A stretch of DNA of 64,000 bases, taken from the NCBI GenBank assembly GCA_965153355.1, contig OZ231127.1:43276001-43340000 (forward strand), read 5' to 3'. The position numbers and the translations under genes were made by a program. Below, in pieces: positions 60,447 through 64,000 of the stretch; within the stretch, counting starts at the first letter, position 1, and every line of letters begins with the position of its first letter. This DNA comes from Flaccisagitta enflata (lineage: Eukaryota; Chaetognatha; Sagittoidea; Aphragmophora). The notes beneath the pieces are model-generated. The model ran no database searches, was not told where the DNA came from, and was given only the letters and a program-made list of their open reading frames with translations.

Positions 60447-61561
60447 GTTTTGATGCATGTCACTATGTCTTCTATGTCACTATGTCTTCTCTCCGTGTTT
60501 CTTTCCATGTTACCACCATTGCACTTACACACGTTAGCTATTCTCCACAGCCACTACACTGTTCCTTCTCACCCTCTCTCTCTCTCTCTTATTTTTCTCG
60601 CTACTGAATCACTCCGTGGCTCAATCCTTTCCCCAATAAAACTTCATTATCGTCTCTCGTTGGACTCTCGGTCCCTCTTCCTTTCCTCTTCTTCATTTCT
60701 ACATTTTCTCATTCCGCTCTCCCTCTCTTGACGGCGGTGTCTGATCTATTGTGATACATATCTTCGTATGTAAACCAACATTAACCCTTCTATGTATCCA
60801 TCTGTTAATCCCTCTGTCTAATCATCTAATAATCATCTATCCAGTGAGTAGCCATCTAGCTGTTCACTGTTCCGTACATCCAATCTGCCATTCTCTCACC
60901 CTCCTATTGAACTTTGTATCGAACTAACCACCAATGCATCCTTGGCCACGTAATTGGAATCCCCAATTCAGACAACTGAGGCCCAAAATGTGCGCGGGAA
61001 TCAGTGTATCTTGCCTTGTTCCAGCGCCCTGCCTCTGCAATATTATGCCAATTGAAAAATGAGGCTAGGATTCTGCTGACCATGAACGAGATTTGTATGG
61101 TGACCATTATTCCTCGCCTCGACCTTTCTTTCCCGCCTCCTCCCAGTACGACCTCTTTTCCTCGAAAGTTGTGAGTCGTCACTCACATCAATTCAGATCT
61201 ACATTTGGATTCAGAGGTTTAGACGTCTGCGCTCTACTCTTTTACGTTATACTTTCTGTACATTGATGATGATGGGGCATCTTTAAGTTTCTCTTAATCG
61301 CATTCAAGGAAAGTTTTTTCATTCATTCTCCCACCCCCACTCCTCCCCAGGAAAAAGCGGCATCTTGAAAAACAGATTAGACATGAACTGACGCATTCTT
61401 TTTCTTCTGTCCCGCCCCCATTTAACAAATGAGTTTTGCGTTTACAACTCAATTTTTCTGTGAATAATCGTGAACGTCTAAGTCTGTCGCCGTACCCGTT
61501 GCAACCTCTTTGTCAGGAAGTTGGATAGGATACTGATGTCAACCGAAACAGAGACTACAAA
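60447..61561. other. no gene seen; pyrimidine-rich stretch
   Basis: CT-rich on plus at 60540-60735, otherwise unique. A 92-codon minus-strand frame (60904-61182) has no recognisable motif and is not called. Confidence 0.4.
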
Positions 61562-61650
61562 GGGTGTGTTTCTACTCAAAGACACAAACGCGTTTCTTAT
61601 GTGGGTTTTGCAAATCGCGATTTTACTTCACTCTCCCTGAAAAAGATTAA

Positions 61651-61745
61651 GGCACAAGGTAAATTCGAACCCTCTCCAAGCTGCCTTGTGGATTCAGCTT
61701 CCTTAAGCTTGAAGTCAACACCCTTTCCAACCACGCCATTAGGGC
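61651..61745 (-). repeat. tRNA-like head, left SINE
   Basis: On minus: an A-box-like TGGCGTGGTTGGAAAGGG and a B-box-like GGGTTCGAATTTACC, spaced as in tRNAs with a long variable arm. The cloverleaf is imperfect, so this is SINE or pseudogene sequence rather than a working tRNA. Confidence 0.6.
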
Positions 61746-61891
61746 AATCGCTCAAGTCAGTGGAATTTCGGTGGCCCTATTCTACAACTTTATATCAATT
61801 TATGGGGGTTCAGTTCTGTAATGGCTATCTTATTTAATTGCGTCTCTATTAAACAAGTCTACCAGAAATGATTTTAGACATTTGAGTGAAT

Positions 61892-61980
61892 GTCTCAGTG
61901 GCGCAGGTGGTTAAGGCGTAAGCTTTTAGCCCATTGGAACATATTGCTTCTAAGTGTGGGTTCAATCCCTGCAAGAGAAC
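61892..61980 (+). repeat. tRNA-Leu-like head, right SINE
   Basis: TGGCGCAGGTGGTTAAGGCG resembles the D arm (A box) of class II Leu tRNAs, TGGAACATATTG resembles their variable arm, and GTGGGTTCAATCCCTGC the T arm (B box). The acceptor stem pairs poorly. Confidence 0.7.
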
Positions 61981-62075
61981 AATGTTTTTTCAGGATGAGG
62001 GTGGAGAAAATCGCGAATTGTAAAACCTACCTGAAAAACGTGTTTCTGGCTTTGAGTAGAAACGCACCCATAGTC

Positions 62076-62432
62076 GTTTAAAAGAATAGCCTCCTTTAAA
62101 TTGATGTGGAAGTTTGCGAAAAGGGTTATTTAGCTGAATTAAAGCCGCAATGGTGATACATAGGAGAAGATGAAAAGATAAATAGAGATTAGAGGAGAAG
62201 GAAAAGGAAAGGGAGAAAAAAAAAGAGAGGAAGACTTTCTTTGCATGAGTTCAAGCATAAGGAAGTAATTTACTTCTTTTCTTTGGGAACAATGGTACAA
62301 TGAGAGCGACCAAAGCTCCCTTCTGTACTTCCTCATTTCTTTTCTGGTAATTATCGACGTAATGATATGTTTATGATCCTCTCGTCTCACCCTCTCCAAC
62401 TCTCACTGTATTTCCATCTCCGCGCGCATGCA
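62076..62432. other. no gene seen
   Basis: Purine-rich at 62160-62240, otherwise unique. Confidence 0.4.
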
Positions 62433-62434
62433 TA

Positions 62435-63025
62435 CCATCTTGGCCATAAATATAAGCACAGCTTTAGAGTGTCATAACTCGCTCAATTTTGATAGCAGAG
62501 AGATGATTTTTTTTTCAAAATTGGCATCTTTGAAAAATCTATCAAATGAGACCAAGCTGGTTCTTGTATCTTTATTCGTTTAGAAATGAGAGCCAAATGA
62601 ATAAAACATTTGCCTTTTGCAAGTGTGGATGGGCAAAGCTTTCTTAGATTATGGAGAATGGTGCACTGGCACACTGCCCCAAATATACTGTCTGATCATC
62701 GAGTTAAGCCCATCTAGGGTTAACCCATATCAATTTGGATCTCAATCCAATTGAGAACTCAAAGATTCAAACGAGAAACCTGCAGAAACTGGGAAAAACA
62801 ATATGCAAAGCAGGGCTGAAATGAATTGCAAAAATGGTTAGAAACAACATCACTCCAGAGTATCTCCAGTCTCTCTACGAGTCAATGCCAAGGTGAATGC
62901 AGGCGGTGGTGGATGCCCAACATGGTTATACTAAATATTAGATACAGTCTGATATGTTTGCTGCTCATTTCTTGCCAATAAGTTAACTTACACACCTACT
63001 GTGCTTATATTTATGGCCAAGATGG
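62435..63025 (+). mobile_element. Tc1/mariner-like element T2, 591 bp
   Basis: Perfect inverted ends starting CCATCTTGGCCATAAATATA, flanked by TA (62433-62434, 63026-63027). It is within one base of the length of T1. Left part: ATCAAATGAGACCAAGCTGG and CGTTTAGAAATGAGA, shared with F4. Right part: a transposase remnant in plus orientation. Confidence 0.9.
62732..62941 (+). pseudogene. C-terminal remnant of a Tc1-like transposase
   Basis: One frame reads NLDLNPIENSKIQTRNLQKL, then on through ITPEYLQSLYESMPR and MQAVVDAQHGYTKY to TAG at 62939-62941, with two internal stops. DLNPIEN is the segment around the third catalytic acidic residue of Tc1-type DDE transposases, and the Y-L-x-x-L-x-x-S-MP and terminal TKY are the family's usual C-terminus. 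The first two catalytic Asp and the DNA-binding domain are missing. Confidence 0.88.
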
Positions 63026-63027
63026 TA

Positions 63028-63507
63028 TTACATAATTCGCGTCTGTTCTTGACGTCCCCCTTTCAAGTTCCAACCATCTTTCCCTGTAGGACAGACAGTC
63101 AATCAGCCTCCTCATAGTCTACGTATAGTTCAGCTTCACTAGAGCCCATGTCAAGGGACTGGGCAAAATTATGCCTTATAGTCCCTTCAAGCGGGGTTCA
63201 ACTGTGCCTCTATGACAATGAGATCTTCGGCAAATGAAAAACAAGTTTTTTTTTGTCAGGATTCTAAAGATAACTCTTACCCTGCCTCCATGCTCATGCA
63301 TCGTTGTGGATACTTACAACTTATTTCTTTTTGATGGATAATTTCATAGAATGGGCGCAAAGAGAAAATTTCACTGATGCATTCCATTTCACCGCATATC
63401 AAGGTTAAAGGCCTTTTAGATATTTTCCAGATGATCTATTTGACCCTAGTCCCGGGGCGCACGTCTTTGCCTCTTCCTCTGTTCCTATGTCCGTTGTTCT
63501 GATTTGC
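63028..63507. other. no gene seen
   Basis: Unique sequence. Nothing is recognised. Confidence 0.4.
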
Positions 63508-63600
63508 ATTTGTCTGCCTGTCTGTCTTTCTACTTTTTTGTATTCCTGTCTGTATTTGTCTGTTTTTGTCTGTGTCTGTCTGTGTCTGTCTTTCTGTGTT
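63508..63600. repeat. (TGTC)n degenerate microsatellite
   Basis: TGTCTGCC, TGTCTTTC and TGTCTGTG variants over about 90 bp. Confidence 0.75.
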
Positions 63601-63750
63601 TAGGTCGGTCTGCTTGCTATCTTCTGCTTTTTATTCTTAACCAGATTCATCCTATCTGCACATCCATTATCAAACCCGTCTTATTTCAGCCCCCCTCCGC
63701 ACCATAGCCACTTTCCTCCCCCACCCCACCGTTTCCACTTTCACCTTCAA

Positions 63751-64000
63751 TCATTTCCTCTCCTTTAACCCCCATCTATGCACCTGCTTCTCCACCCCGA
63801 CTTTCACATCAATCTCGTATTCCTTCTCGATCTCGTTTTCCTCCGCCATCTTCTTTTCCATCACCTCATTTTCTACCATCACCTCCCCCACTGAATCCCC
63901 CTCTGCCACCTCCATCTCTATCACATTCTTCTCCAACGCCTCCCTCTCTACCATCCCCATCCCCGCCTCCTTCGTCTCTACAACATCCTTCTTCATCACC
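63751..64000 (-). CDS. possible charged low-complexity exon at the window edge
   Basis: The minus strand is open from the window edge to a stop at 63751. It encodes about 82 residues of repeated Glu/Val/Met/Lys pattern (e.g. VMVENEVMEKKMAEENEIEK). The periodic hydrophobic and acidic pattern could be a coiled coil or simply a GAN/GTN-biased repeat. No family or confirmed splice site. Weak candidate only. Confidence 0.2.
   Translation of the reverse strand, partial: VMKKDVVETKEAGMGMVEREALEKNVIEMEVAEGDSVGEVMVENEVMEKKMAEENEIEKEYEIDVKVGVEKQVHRWGLKERK

Larger units (their letters stand above)
61562..62071. mobile_element. head-to-head pair of tRNA-derived SINEs
   Basis: Outer inverted repeats GGGTGTGTTTCTACTCAAAG and CTTTGAGTAGAAACGCACCC. 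Further inside, GTGGGTTTTGCAAATCGCGA matches the complement of the right half (TCGCGAATTGTAAAACCTAC). Each half has a tRNA-like head nearer the centre and this tail outside. The two heads differ more than the tails. Confidence 0.75.

Noticed and set aside
60904-61182. 92-codon open frame on the minus strand
   Set aside because: Mixed composition but no domain, repeat or splice framing that I can support.
61892-61980. A functional tRNA-Leu gene
   Set aside because: A and B boxes are recognisable, but the acceptor stem pairs poorly and the sequence is part of a paired SINE-like unit with a conserved tail.

Overview
This window is eukaryotic nuclear DNA. It shows long introns, GT-AG splice sites and tRNA-derived SINE sequence, with no operons or bacterial features. 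Two exons on the minus strand (47526-48620) encode the first immunoglobulin domain of a Roundabout (Robo) axon-guidance receptor, so the source is an animal, most likely a bilaterian invertebrate. The repeat families resemble those described from molluscs and other invertebrates, but I cannot name the species. Microsatellite density is extreme: GA/CT, GAA/TTC, AAC/GTT, CAT/ATG, AAAG, AAAAG, AAAC and AC tracts of 50-870 bp occur every few kb. Most long open reading frames in the window are artefacts of these tracts.

Layout. 0-5 kb: GAA/GTT/TTC/CAT microsatellites, one fold-back element (2334-2913) and the first copies of two abundant dispersed families, called here H and P. 5.5-10.9 kb: a candidate four-exon minus-strand gene for a secreted low-complexity protein (first exon 9837-10925, then 7638-8199, a 23-nt microexon 6373-6395, and 5557-6183). 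11-33 kb: mostly microsatellites, minisatellites and H and P copies, plus a Harbinger-like MITE inserted in a longer repeat (18.6-19.3 kb) and two partial tandem arrays that share a conserved box (25.3-28.1 kb). 33-46 kb: a dense nest of fold-back and TA-inserting DNA elements, including an 860-bp palindrome, a 6.2-kb inverted-repeat structure (37235-43441) with other elements inside it, and three ~600-bp Tc1-like elements (the third at 62.4 kb). 47.5-48.6 kb: Robo exons. 49-60 kb: more nested elements and an 866-bp AAC tract. 60-63 kb: a hAT-like MITE, a head-to-head tRNA-derived SINE pair and a Tc1-like element that still carries the end of a transposase frame.

H: about 25 copies. Each ends in an 18-19 nt hairpin whose stem sequence varies with compensating changes (type form AGTCGCGTGCACGCGACT), next to a (GTCC/GTCG)n array, with an end word like ACAAGGCCGGATACACGGCT at the other side. 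The architecture recalls Helentron-associated elements (pearl, mini-me). P: about 12 copies. Outer inverted repeats (GGGCAGCGGCCCC ... CCTGTAGAACAC) enclose a variable core of ~20-bp tandem units. A third group (49737-50217, 50238-50941, 35949-36437, 34184-35235) shares one layout but each family uses its own repeated internal word (GTTGTTA, GTGCTTA or GTTCTTA). Apart from the two gene models and two transposase remnants I see no supportable coding sequence.
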